Part shown: positions 40,164 to 53,908 of the stretch, in pieces
How positions within the stretch are numbered: the first letter of the stretch is position 1
How the letters are laid out: the number at the start of each line of letters is the position of its first letter
DNA from: Monarcha castaneiventris obscurior
Lineage: Eukaryota > Chordata > Aves > Passeriformes > Monarchidae
Assembly (NCBI GenBank): GCA_026261815.1
Contig: JAMPIT010000575.1
Location: forward strand, 40,277,501 to 40,341,500
Direction: 5' to 3'
DNA: 64,000 bases
The notes under the pieces: model-generated
What the model was told of the DNA's origin: nothing
The model's input: the letters and a program-made list of their open reading frames with translations, nothing else
The model's database searches: none
Translations under genes and position numbers: made by a program

Positions 40164-43100
40164 TGAGAAAGTACTGTAGTTTAGAGACTTCATTTTGTTT
40201 CCTTTCAAATGAACCAAGCAGATGTTCTTTCTCCCTGCTTTAAGTCCCTGTGTAATGCATTTTTTTTTCCAGTGTGTAGCAAAATGTAGTTTGCCTTTCT
40301 GTATATTACATTCCTTCCATCATAGCCCCTTTTCCAATTTCTGTGATGATTTTCAAGCTGTTTATTTACCTAGTTTAGCTCTGGACCCCTTTCCCAGAAA
40401 TATATTTTTCCCTTTACTTGAGAAACAAATTCCTTACAATTTTTTTGTATCTTTAGCTTAGTAAAAATCATTTTACTCTACATTCCAGTCCTTTGTCCAG
40501 TGAGTAGCTTCCCAAGGTTTCATCTGTAATCCAGTCACTGAGCTTCTACGTTTTTTCTCAGGTCCTGTATCCAGGAAAAATGTGGAAAAAAAGAGGCAGT
40601 TTTCTATCATGTTCAGGAATACTTCATTAACCATGTTTAGTATTTATTATTTAATCCATGCCACAGTCTCCAATGGTGACATGATTTTAGAAGGAAATTT
40701 CTTGTTTTCTAATATTTCAAAGATATCTTCCCAAATTCTTTCGGACTTAGAGACTTCCTTAACTCATCAAATTGAAAGAAATCAGCTCCAATAAGTTTGT
40801 TAATTTTAAATATCATGTCTAATATTTTCAGAACTTAAGTATTACCAGAACATAACATTCACAGTTAAATTTCTATTTGGGGCTTTCTAGCAGTTCTTAA
40901 ATTATCAACCTGAACTATGGTGTGAGCAGAGTAACAAAGGTTCCAGTGAGGAGGCTGCAGGCAGACACTGCCCCATCAGCCCCATCTGGGAAGTGCTTGG
41001 TTAAGAGAAGGACTGAAGAAGGATTCGAAGGGAAGGGTACTCTGAACACAGATAATTATATAAAAATTCTGCTTGACTTGTATATGGAAGCCAGAAGAAA
41101 ATCAGTCAAATACTTTCCTAATGTAGAGGAAAGTATCAAAATTATATAGTTAATTGTGCCTTAAAAGCATGTGAAAAAGGAAATGGCAAAATTGCTTTCA
41201 TATATTGAACTAGCTGAGCCTTTGCTTTACTACAAAATTAACAGTTCAATTACAGAAACAACTGAGGCATTTCACTGGTAATATTAAAAACATCAAGATT
41301 TACATTGATATTTCCACAATACACACTTCAAATAAAAAAATTAGCAAAAGGTAAAAAAAAGTAGCAATTGATCAAGAACGATCATCCAACAAAAGAAGTA
41401 GTTCTTAGGTGAACACAAAGTGCAAGAAAATGCACTCAGCTTTAATACTCTTGATTCTGGACTTCAAAAGCATTTTCCTTTCTCCTTAAATACTGAGGAC
41501 AGGAACTTCTTATTGTAGATTGTGGCTTAACGTTCTTTAGTATGATGTTGAAAGCTTGCTAGAAAAAAAAAGAAACACCTGCCATGCTTTTAATGCACAT
41601 TCTGGAAGCTTAGAAATTTCTCTGAAGCTGCTTTCATTCTCATAGCAGGATGATTGAAAAAATGAGCATCAATGCCCCAGGTTCCTAACAGCACTCCGTG
41701 GATCTCTGCGGTAGATTTCTCTGCAGCACTATTATCCATGTACTGTTAACTTAGATTTTGCACTTAGTGAGTGGAGAATTTTGATCAATAGGAGGGATTC
41801 TACTCAAGGGACTCTGGATAGGCATTAAAATTACTGAAGCAACTAAATGAAGTCTCAAGGAGTCTTGACAAATTACAAGCTGCAGCTCTTTTCACATTCT
41901 TAGCAGTAAACTGGCTGTGAGCAGAGAACTGCATCAGAAATGAATAAAACTTGAAACAGTTGAAGCACTGCAAGGTGGCACCTTTCTCATTTTGTAGGAA
42001 ATATCAATTTCCCGTTTAAAGATTCATAGGGTGAGCCCAAAACATGATGAAGAGACTGAAATGTCTCAATGAATAATATGTAAGTTGATTAGTTTTAGCA
42101 TCTAAAACTATCACAGAGGATTTGTATCCCAGGTCTATATAGAGAAAAAAAATCTTATATTTCAATGAATGTAAATTTTTCATAGTTATGAGAAAAAGAA
42201 CAAATAACGTGCAAAATTGTATTCAGGTAAAATCAGAGGATCACAGATGCTGAAGAGCCACCTTGTTTGTCATTACATGGGTTCATTAGTTATTAACCAA
42301 AAGGTATTGAACATAACCTGATTGAACTATTTATAATCCTTTCACTTCATCTTCTAGCATCTGAAATGGGATCAACAATTTCATAATTCAAACAGAGGCA
42401 GAAAATTTAATGGAACGGAGCAAATAAAATTGCATTTGTTCTTTCCCGAGAAATTATTTTTAGATATAACAATTCAGCTTTCAAAAATGTGCAAATAATA
42501 CACCTGCTATCAGTGTTGTCTTAGCATCCATTGTGCTAGGCACTGCTCAAGCACATGCGTTTCCCAGGTGAGGATGCAAGTTGGTACAATGAATGATGTT
42601 TATGTAAGCAGGTTTCTTTCTTTTTGGAAGAAATGCAATTTATTATTTAAAATCCAGAAGTCAAGACGAAAAGCTTATGCTTTCTGTGTAGGAAAGTCGG
42701 CTCTGTCAGTTTGACCCAGGACACACTGCTAGTCATGAGACATGAATACAGCATAGAGTAGTATTAGTGAGACTGACAGTCAATATGACACATGAAAACA
42801 ATAGAAATATTTTCTCTGTTATATGTGAAAGCTCTAATCACATCCTCTTTATATGATAAACATTGTTCACAGAATAGGACAGGAGTTGATATGCCCCTTT
42901 TTAAGATGACATGAATGCATTTATTGGTTAAATGTAAAATTCAGAAAAGGTATATCTTAATCATTGTAAGCTATACTCTAAGTCTCTACTACAGGGAAAA
43001 AAATAACTTCCTATTTTTCATAAATAGCAGCTTGAAAAACTGCACTTAGTGAAATGTCCACTGACTGATTTGATCACCCTGGAATATCTTTATGGCTTGT

Positions 43101-45699
43101 GATTTATAGACGGGCAAAGGGTCATGGGAACCATTTACCACATTAATGGTGCTATATGAGAAACTTTGATTTGGTGGACAAGATCTGAGGCTAAATTATG
43201 GCCTGAGAAACAGATGGGGTGTGAATGGGAACTGTGTGAAACAAACGCAGAAAAATGAGGCTGTAAACTGGACTGTGCAGAACCCAGGATTGAGTCATAT
43301 AAAGTTTCCTCTTTCAGACTAGAAACATAGAAGCAAATGACACTCATAGATGTTTTACAATACACAAATCACTGAATTGGCCAGTCATGTCCCTGGTCAC
43401 AAGGTTCCTAGTATTTTCTGCCTCCACTAGATCCCTTCAGTGAGACTGTCTACTAACTGGCATTTTGTAATGTTGAGTTTTTAGTCTTCTCTTCCTCATC
43501 TCATTTACAGATTTCTTACCTTCTCGGCTGTCATCCCCTTGTTTTACAAGTGTATGTGGTTTTATTTAAGTTACTTGAAAAGCTGGGCCTTGGTTTGTAG
43601 TACAGGCAACTAAAGAAGTTCATTGTTAAGAGCTTCCTGAGTAATTGCTTTCAGCAGCTGTTTGACAAGGCTTTATCTTCACCCCTTTTCCTGTTCAAGA
43701 GAACATAGGTAATTAAATTTGACACTTCTGTCATGACACTGCATGTCTAATGTATCAGTCAGGAAAAGCCAGAGGGAGTCTGCAGACCTGTGTCATTCCT
43801 ACACGCAGAAACACATCAGATTTCCACACTGTTTTGAGATGCTTTTGTGAGCATCGTGGATGTTGCAGATAATGCCATCTCATTATCGTTGACTTCAGTG
43901 TGTTTCTCTCTCATCCCCTCCTCCTGCACTCAACACAAATTGACTCCACTGCTCTTCATCAAATTCTTTTGGAAACCAATGTATTTCACCAACATTTTTT
44001 GTTAGGTAATCTTCCATTACAGTGAAAACAGCATTGCTGGGACTTCTGTCCTGCACACTGCAACTTCATTGTCCTCAGAACTCAGTGGATGTAGAAGGTG
44101 ATTTTGCCCAGTCCTTTCTCTAAAATTTAGGAAAACACATCCTATTGTTTTCATTATCTGACTTCTATAGTTTTGTAGGGATTTTTATCAGACAGTAATT
44201 TTTCTGACCCTTGAATTATTTGCTATGATTTAACATATTAACATTTTTAATGACAAGCAAAAGTAATATTGAAAAATGTTCATACATATTTAAATAGTAT
44301 TGCTTTTATGTAAACAGTTTCTGACATTAAAGATCCTTAAATATTTGTTCACAGAAATTTTTTTCCTAGGTACTTGCAAGTACAAGTCAATATTTATTTA
44401 CCTGCACTGAAGCTTCTGTCTGTGCAACACAGAACTCAGGTTATTTTAATGTCTGCTAGCTGTATTATCTTCAGTCTTAAACACAGAATGTATAAACATC
44501 AGATTCAACAAAGTCATTTGGTATAAATCTCTTTCTAAAAATGAAGCACATTTTACTTTGAGAAGAGACCTTCGTAGACTTTTGATTTTAGAATAAAAAC
44601 TCTGCTGACCAATATACACAATTATTTCTAACATTTATTTTCTGATATTTTTCAAAGTCTCTATAAAAGAGATACATTTATTTTTACGTCCTTTCCTGCT
44701 GTTCTTCACTCATGACAGATAGCTAATGCCTGATTTACACTTTATTTTAATTAATTCTGGACACCTGCAACCTGTAATTGATTTGGCACTGATATAAATT
44801 CCCTGACTCCAGTCCATCTATTACAATGCCTTCAATCATATTCAGCTTCTCCTTTGGATATGGTGACTTGCCTTAGCATGGAATTAATTGATTTTTTGTC
44901 ACTGTTTAACTTCTTTTCATTTATATTTCCTTCCTTACATTGGTTCAAAAGATTTTATAAAACCACCAGATAAAATTATACTACAATTTGCACAACCATT
45001 GTCCTAGTTAAGTGGGGATTGAATATCTGTAGACTGAAATGGGTATAAATGTTTATTTAAGGGTTCAGACTACTTCTAGGCACTGAACCAAGTTCATCAC
45101 TGAAGAATCATAGGCTTCTGGGCTTTAAAGAAAAAAATCTTCCAGCTAATATAATATTTTTATTGGCATTTTTTAAAAGGAGAATATTTTGATAGTACTG
45201 ATACCCTCTTCCAATTATCTTCAAATTTCTTGCTGTGTCCTTCCAGTTTCAGGCTCAATATATTTAATTTTCTCAATTTTCTAATTAGAATAGGATAGAA
45301 CTATTTCTAAGATGTTGAGCTGTACAGTTCTTCTCTTTAGTGTAGAAAACCAGTGATGTGATCCCCACTTGGAGTAATGAGGACAAGGTCTCTCTAAGAT
45401 CCCTGACCTCAACAATTACTGAGGATACCTCTGTCAACCACATTCAGGAGAATGACCAAAAAATATAGAAGTAATTAGAAGTGCCAGAAAACTGTCTGCT
45501 AAGGAGCCTAATCTTTAACTGCAGGGAATATCCTCCACAGGAATACAGGTGGAAAAAGAATAATTTGCATTAAAACTTTAGGAGATAAGTAACTTTCATC
45601 TACCTGTACTACAACATTAAATACCCACAGTAAATGTATATTAATCACTAAGTATATTTTCTGTGTGCTCTGGGGAAAATACAGGGTTATTTCTTATGG

Positions 45700-45840
45700 G
45701 AAACATATTGAATATATATACTATATATACACTGTACTATACATATTTATAAACTATAAGATATTTATATTAAATTTATGTATTAAAATGTGCATATTAC
45801 ATTATTTATTATAAACATACATATGTTATGCTATGCATCT
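45700..45840. repeat. AT-rich low-complexity island
   Basis: About 140 bases made mostly of TA, TATA and ATTTAT words, including imperfect TATATA runs. It has very low GC even for this window, with no coding potential. Confidence 0.8.
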
Positions 45841-46663
45841 CACCATGGCCTTTTATTTCTTGTTACTGTAATAGAGGAAATGCACGTACTGTTTTTGGTA
45901 AATACCATCAAGTTCTTATTATTTTTTTCCTGTGTAGTTGAACTAGCAATACACTGAGGATACAGAATAACTACCCGTTTCAGGCAATTCCATGCTCCTT
46001 TGCTCGTCTTTATGGTTTATTTTACACTGATCATAACAGCTCTTAAACTGAAACAAAAAAAAAAGTTAATAAACCATGTATGCACTAGATTAGATATTGA
46101 TGAAATGCTGTATGCCAGTAAGAAAGAAGCTTTGCATGGCAAGTAGCACTGAGACTGCTTGACAATCTCATAAGGGAGGAGAGGAGGCGTATACCTTTCT
46201 ATTATTTCCAGGGATTCTGCCACAGAAAGTCAGACTAAATTTAAGAATAGAATTCCAGCAAAAGAATTCTATCAAATCACTGTTTCCACGTCTGAATATA
46301 TTCAAGTTAGGGTTTTTTGTTTGCTTTGGGGTGTTTTTTTTGGGCTTTCAAGAGTCTTTTATCATTGTTTCTTTTTAAATACATAACATATTCCAAAATT
46401 CGTTTCAATGGAGATAAAGACTTCTGGATAATCTGAAAGTCTTAATTTCTTTGCATTTTCTGTAAAACATTCTTAAACTGTCAGTGTGTGTCATTTTCTC
46501 TCTGAATGCACAGAGATGAGCTGTAGGGACTGAAACATGACTTTGACAAGGACTGCCATTACCCTCAGTCTCTTAATTCTTTGGATTCCTCGTCTTGACT
46601 AGTGGGATGGGAGTAATGTTTCTAATTTATTCTGCAAAGGCTTGCAGGGTTAATTAGTCATTT

Positions 46664-46735
46664 AATCAGATCATCAGTGAGGTTGGAAGGGACCCAGGAA
46701 GATCACTAGTCTTAGTCCTGATCAAAGTTGAGTAA
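46664..46735 (-). mobile_element. CR1 LINE 3' tip fragment, antisense
   Basis: GAGGTTGGAAGGGACCCAGGAAGATCACTAGTC on + matches the start of an antisense CR1 3' end, in which GGTTGGAAGGGACCT precedes a GATCAT-CTAGTCC motif. Only about 70 bases are recognisable. Confidence 0.6.
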
Positions 46736-48420
46736 ACAGTGAATCAGACCAGGCTGTAATAGTACTTTGATATACTTATGATAATTACTTTTAAATAAGT
46801 AACAAAATTTATAGCAATCATTTGGAGGAAAAAAAATAATGTGTGGCTTCATATTGTGACAATGGAATAAACTGAGTTTGGGAGGAAGCATCATCACAAG
46901 AAAACTTAGTTTTGAGTTTAAATTTTCAGAATTTAGCTGATGTCTCTACATGTAGTTCAAACAAGAACTTACAGCTACCTAGCAGAGAACAGATTAGTTT
47001 TAATTAACATTGGACAAAATATGCTGAAAAGCACCATGGCATTATGGTATTTTGTGCTGAACTAAAACTAATTAAACTTTATATTATTTCATCAATTTAA
47101 TTTTTAAAAAAAGTGTTAGAACTATTTCTTTTCAACTAAAAGGCATTTGCGTACAAGGATTTCAAGTATTTCAAGTACAACCTTATACCAGAATATGTGG
47201 CAGAAAATCCCTATTTTCCTGAACTATTAGCCAAGTTCACTTTATATATATTTTTTTTACTATTGTAGTAAAAAAAAAATTCTATTTGAGAATACGTAAA
47301 AATTATCTGTCTTGAAATTATGTGGGAAACTAACAAAAATGAGAACCTTGTTCTGAGAGCTCAGTGACTGTGTCATTGGCCTTAATTTTTGAGTTAATAT
47401 ACCAGTATTGATCCTGACTGATTTTATTTTTGTTCAAAGCTACAATAGGAACAGTAAAAGAACTAAATAAATCTACAATTTGGTAACTTATTAGACCAAA
47501 ATCTGATCAGTCATTTATCTTCTAAAAGGGACGTAATAGCCTTCTGTATCTTGAGGACCCTGAACTGTTATGAATTAATATAGGTCTTATTAAAAAACAA
47601 GCTTATTAAAAAACAAAATTGAGCACTCTAAGTAGCAACATTCCTGAGGTAATAATCCTTATGTTTTCTGTTTTGCATATTGCTGGCAAACCACTGGCAT
47701 TGCCTCCTAAGAGAAATATTCGTTATGATTACAAGCTGATATTTTTTTCCCAACTAAATTTTCCTGTATTTCCTATACTGGAAAATGCATGACCAAAATC
47801 TCTTGTTTGTCCTCTGACCAGCTTATAAAAACGCCACCACACAGCATGTTTCAGATTGACACACTTGTGCCCCTTTAGCACATTTCTCAGGGTAAATGGG
47901 CAAGTTATGTTTTAAGTTTCATCAGGATGGATTTTTTCATGGTTCATTATCTCCCCCGGTGCCTTTGACTGATGGTGGACTTCCCATGTGTGGTGAGCCT
48001 GTAGGCAGCTCTTACTCTGACAAACACAGAAAACTGCACTAATCTTCATGCATTTGATGCTTCACTTCAGCTTATACTGAGAAAAGCCAAATAAGTCTGT
48101 GAACCTTGACTCTTCCTTTCTTACAGTGTACAGATATCTTAATAATGTCCACAAAAAAAATGCTTTAATGCGTCAAGAAAAATGCTTTCCTCCTGCATGG
48201 CACAGCTCTGTGAATGCTCAGTGCCATCTGAACCCATCATGGCCCATCATGTATGATCAAGTGAAAATTTTAGATTTGTGAATAAGAAATTGCATGGATG
48301 GGAAATACATATAAAGGCAATAGAGTCTTCAATACCTCTCAGTGCCTGCAAAGAAGTGACAGTCTGCAGTGACTGCTTTAAAGAGGCACTGATCTCAATT
48401 ACCTTTAAAGCAAAATATGT

Positions 48421-49283
48421 CAGAATCATAGAATACCTGGTTGGAAGGGACATCAAGGATCATCTGGTCCAAACTTTCTTGGCAAAAGCACAGTCTGAAC
48501 AAGATAGCTGAGAAACCTGATTAGCTGAATCTTAAACGTGGAAATCCACCAGTTCCCTTGGGACGTGATTCCAATGGCTGATAGTTAGCATTGTGAAACA
48601 TTTTCCTCTTCTGTTCAATTGGAATTTCCTGAGGAATAACTTGCACCCATTACCCCTTTCCTCTTTCATATATCTCCTTGTAAAAATGGAGTTTCCTCTT
48701 CAAACAGTGGAACATGCTGATAAGGTGTCCCCTTATTCTTCTTTTCTCAAGGTTGAACAAATCCAGTTCTCTAAGCTGTTCCTCACATGTCAGGCTTCCC
48801 AACCCTTTAACCATCTTTGTGGCCCTTCTCGGAACTCTCTCCAGCCTCTCCACATCTTTTTGGAGTAGCAGGGACCAAAATTGAATACAGTACACCAGAT
48901 GTGGCCTGAAAAGCACTGACTAGACAGGGATTATGTCTTCTTTATGTGACACCCTTATGACTTCTGCTAGTGACACCCTTGATGCACCTCAGCATCCCAT
49001 TGGCTTTCCTTGCTGCAGCAGCACACTGTTTGCTGATATTGAGCTTGTCCACCAAGACCCCCGGGCCCCCTTTGACAGAACTGCTCCCCAGCCAGGTAGA
49101 TCCCAGTCTGTGCTGCACTCCTGGATTGTTTTCCCAATTGCGAGACCTTACACTTGTCTTGGTTGAACTTCATACGGTTCTTGTTTTTCCACTCTTCCAG
49201 CCTATCCAGATCCTCCTGGAGAGGATTCTCCTTTCTGAAGTATCTTCTTTCCCATTCAGTTTGGTATCATCAGCAAACAAATA
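48421..49283 (-). mobile_element. CR1 LINE, antisense, 5'-truncated, with the end of the reverse-transcriptase ORF
   Basis: The 3' terminus on + is GAATCATAGAATACC followed by GGTTGGAAGGGACATCAAGG, typical of antisense CR1. Moving right, the - strand encodes the C-terminal part of CR1 ORF2. One piece at 48650-48916 includes RPHLVYCIQFWSLLLQKDV and RRATKMVKG. A second, in another frame at 48967-49173, begins MKFNQDKCKV. These are the family's end of the reverse-transcriptase domain. The frame change and stops between the pieces, and the loss of everything upstream, show a dead 5'-truncated copy of about 0.86 kb. It is the best preserved CR1 in the window. Confidence 0.92.
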
Positions 49284-50781
49284 TGATCAAAGTTATAGAT
49301 AAAATATGATTCAAAACAATTCTTTGATGCTAAATGGAAAATATACCATGAATGTTGGAAACACCCTATCATCCCAATACTGATCATACTGCAGTTGTAA
49401 CAGAACTCATGTCTCAAAAACTCATATCATAATGCCACAGTGATATACTAACTTCATGCTATCTGTTCTACAATTTAATTAAATAGTATCATAAGAAAAA
49501 AGTTAATTTTACTTTTCTTAAATATTCAGTTTATCTAAAGTTCTGTGTACAAATGGGGCTTCACTTTGATTATGTTTATTACGTCCAAAGAATATAAAAT
49601 TAGTGTCTTCTTCTTAATGTTGCTAGTATGTTCCTTGTTTTCTAAAGATATTAATGTCCATGTCCAGGCCTGATATAAATACAGCTCCAATGTCTTCAGT
49701 TACCTCACTCCATACCAGGCAAAGGCTGAATTTAGCCTTCTACTTTGCTGGTGGCATTGTAGTGAAATGGCTTTGTTAGTTGTCAAATGTGATTTTCATT
49801 TTGTATTTGGTTTTTTCTATACAACCAATCATTACATAGACCAAATTAGCATGTTCAGCAGGTTTTGGCATACTGCAGGTTTATGAAAGAAGGGAAAACA
49901 CACTGACAGCAAATAGAGTTACTATGTTGAGTATTGCATTGTGATTTACTGCAAAGGTAAATAAAACAGAGAACTTTTATCAGCTCAGTCCAAATCTGCT
50001 TTGTTGGTAATTCAAAACATTGAGCAAGTCTTGCTGTACTTCACTTTGTAATATATCAAAGGAGCTATTTACTATACAGATAGATAGCAACTATCAAATC
50101 CAAGGAATTATAATTTCTGCTATCTCAGGACAAGTTGTGCAATAGCTCAATACATTCTGTATCCTAAATCCAGTGGCAGTAGACAAGAGTGATCTTCTGT
50201 TTTCATGGAAATATGCAAGAGACAACTTGTCTTTTCCCACACTTTGCATTACTTCCAAGCTATCATCCATTGTGAACCCAGAGCCGCATGGTTGGAATGA
50301 TGTCCCCTTATCACTAAATGTTCTTACTTTTCTTCTGTCATGAAGTGCATTGCTGGATTCCAAGCATATACTCCTTTGTCAATGTTAATGAGAAGAGCCA
50401 AAAAAGAAAGGTTATTTCTTAGTGTCATGGAGGCTAAAACTGCAATATGCTGCTAGGTGATCTGGTCTGCATTTCTTTACAGCTCAGATCCTCCTTATTC
50501 CCTGACAAGTAGCATGTTTGAGTACAGCAAGTCTTCTTTTAAAAAGAAACCTAGATTTAATACAAATGCCTAAAAGGATAAGTATATGGCTCTTCCTATG
50601 CTAGTTTTGGGAATTTCTTTCTAGCAACTATTGTTTTTCTGTAGCTTCCTGCTATTTGTACTTCTAGTCCCTTTCCCTTCCAGGTTATGACTTCCACCTT
50701 CCACCACCTCCTTTCAGATTGTCCATTCAAAAATATTTCATACTTAAGTTTTATTTTTCTTGAGTAATCATGCCCTCTTAG

Positions 50782-50896
50782 GGAAAAAAAAGAACAAAAC
50801 CCAAACCAAACTAAACAAACAAAAACAAGCAACCAAGCAACCAAAATAAAAACCAAACAAAGCACCAACAAAAAAACCCAAAACTCAACAAAAACA
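50782..50896. repeat. A/C-rich low-complexity tract, 115 bp
   Basis: The + strand is almost free of T and has only a few G over about 115 bases, with AAACAAAC, CCAAGCAACC and CAACAAAAAAACCC words. It is the largest of several A/C-rich tracts in the window, all with A/C on the CNTN6 sense strand. Confidence 0.85.
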
Positions 50897-53869
50897 TCTG
50901 AAAACCACAGAGCCTATTTTCAAGATGAGTATCATGTTCATAAGTGACTGTGTTTGTCTTAACCCTTGTCAGCTAACGGTGGAATAAGAAACCAGTAGAA
51001 TGCATTAGCCTCTATACTGAGTGATGGATCTCCACTATCAATCAGAGGTAGCAGGGAAATCTCTCCACTCAGGCTCTAAAATACAACAGATGCTTCTCTG
51101 CCAGTTTTCATTATGCTAAAGTAGTGTAGCAACAAGAGTGTCTCTGAATTTTTGAATCTGGTGTTATCAGTTTTCTTAGGAATAACAACAATTTCAGGTT
51201 TCTCTTTTGACATTGAAATGCAGCGCTTAACAGCCAGCACCTCTGCTGTTCTTACATTTAACAGCAAAGCAAACTAAGGAAAACAATCTAAATTAAAATT
51301 TTAAGAGATTTACAGACATTAGGATCTATCCTGCAAGTTGATAGCAAATAACTATTTACAAAACATTCAGTAGCAGGGGCTAGAATGAAATGTAAGCAGT
51401 TCTTCAGACTTTTATCTAGTGTCCTCAGCTGTGCAGTGTTAATGAATGTTTGCAATTACCATGAATTTTAACTACTACTCAGCTTTATTTTTAATTGATT
51501 TGTTTACAAAATGCATGCATTAATCATGTTAATGTCATATTTTATCATTTTCAAAATTACCTGATGGCAGCTGAGGAACTCTAGATAAAACAGCTTGTTT
51601 CTCTCTTTTTCAAATGCATAATGAAAGGTGATACAATGAAAAATTGACGTTATTACTAATTTATTCTTCTGAAGAGAGTTCATAACAGATTTTAACATAT
51701 TTTCTCAGACCCATTTCATTTCAGTATCTTATGACTATGATTGAAATTATAACCCTGTAAACCCTTTACATAAATGTTCCTGAAAGAAAGTTTTAGGCAA
51801 TAAGCAATTAAGTGTGTTAAAAAAAGTTAAATCTTGGCATTAGGTATATAAAGGGTAATTAAACCACTAATTTCTGTGACTAGAGAGGGCTATTCTTGAG
51901 TTCTGTATAGCAAAATGTATACTAATTAAACCAATATCTATTAAAAATATCTGTTACAGTTATAGATATTGAGATTATTAAAAGTCTATTCCTAACTGCC
52001 ACACTTTTGCATAATTATTTTTACATAATTGATACTATTTTGATTGATAGTCCTCTGACACAGTGCAGATAAGGAAATAGTGGTGTGGTAGCCTACAAAG
52101 CCACAGTACTGTAGCAATGTGGAAAGGAGAACAAGATCAGGCAGGGCCTTCCAATTTTTGTCTATTTTGATCCCGTCCATGCAAGGCCAATAATGTGCAG
52201 CTACTTTCAAGAGCATCTGCTTGTGCAGTAGTGGTGTTTATTTCCAGAATTTTAGTGGCTGACACAGAACCCACCAACAGTGCATGACCATATGATATGC
52301 TGATTTTGCCCTACAGTGCAGCAACTTGGTTTCACAGGCAGGCTGAGCTCAGGCTGCCTTCATGAGCACAATGGACATCAGATTGGCACTGACACTAGAT
52401 AAAGAACTAGTCTAAGACATAGCCAGAGGTTCAGAGCATCTTCAAAGCATATGGTTCTCCAGTACCTGTTAGGCTGATGCAGCCAGAGAGGATAACCAAC
52501 ACCAGTATGGATGGAAGGGGAGGATACTTCCTAGTTCTGCTCCCTCCAGTCTCAAGTGTTCCTTTTTTGTTTTCATTGAACTTACTTGGTTTCAAATGCC
52601 GAAGTCCATAATTGAGTTCCATTTGAATGTGATTATATTAAACCTTTTACAGGTCTGCCCCTTTGTACCTCTGTTAGAAGCTGAATTAATTTTGATAAAG
52701 CAGAAATGGAGCTGCTAGACACACAGCACGGACTATAAAGGAGCCAGAGCTCCTTTTCCCATAACCTGCCTTACTTTTAACCAGGAGGTTTTTAAGCAAA
52801 AGCACTGTTCAATTTTCTCCTTTGCAGTCTGGAGGGAGGAAAGTAGTCAAATGTTGCACGATCTTTGTCAACCAGTGTGAGTGTGGACGAGCTGGAGTAG
52901 AGTGGCAGTTTCAGACAGCAAAGCAGCACTGAAGCATGCTGTTTTTAAGTCCTCTCAATTCTTTACTTTGGATCAAAGACAAATTCCACTGCAGTCATCT
53001 GAGCCTTGGGAGTAGCTGATATCTTTACTAAATGAAGTACATATACCTTTCTGAAGGTCTAACTCCATGCACCTGTCATTCTTCTGATTTTATTCATCAG
53101 GCAATCACTGTATTCCTGGAGCATGACAAACAGCAGCAAAAACCATCTGTGACCTTGATAATGGGAGTGGGAAAGCAGAGAATCCTTGAAAAATGCTGGG
53201 TTTAGCCATCAGTCTGTTTTAGCAATTTAATAATTCAATGACTAGATAAAATTAACTAAATACGTTTCTTTTAAAGTTCTTGCCAAAAAATTAGGAAAAA
53301 ATTTCAGCTCTCAAGCAAAAAGTGTATTTTGCCACTGTTTTACTTTTCTTTTGTTTTACTATTGTATATGTCTTAGAAGAAAATGAATTCTTTCCCTCAG
53401 TGACTTACAGAACCATTCTTAATATTTTATGTTGAAGGAGGAATCAAATTCATAAATAATTAATCTAAACCTTGTAGGTGGAATACACAGGAATATAATG
53501 AGTTTCTGTGAGAAATCACAGATTTAATGCAATAATGCAGTATTTTAATGTCAGCTATACTCATTTGCTACAGCATGAGAATAAATTATCAGTCATTAAT
53601 GTACACATTCAAATGAAGCTAATTACTGTATTCTTCACTGATTTTTGCTACATCACTTAGCATGAATGCGAATCTTAGAGATTAAAAAATGAAACAGTGT
53701 ACTGCAGACAGTGGGGTCAAAAAGAACAATGTATGAGAAAAGATTTTGTATTATTTCATAGAATGCATTAGATTCTATTTGAAAACCTGAGCCATAACCA
53801 CAGTTAAATAGAACAAGGGGAGCCATTTGATAACCAAATAAAAAATGGTCTCAGGATAAAATTTTTTTG

Positions 53870-53908
53870 AGAAATAAAAAAAAAAAACCCAAACCAAAAA
53901 CAACCAGT
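53870..53908. repeat. A/C-rich low-complexity tract
   Basis: An A run followed by CCCAAACC and AAAAACAACC words on the + strand. It is short and intronic, like the tract near 50.8 kb. Confidence 0.75.

Noticed and set aside
48933..49302. ORFs on + overlapping the CR1 at 48.4-49.3 kb
   Set aside because: They are the opposite-strand shadow of the CR1 reverse-transcriptase ORF, which reads on the - strand.
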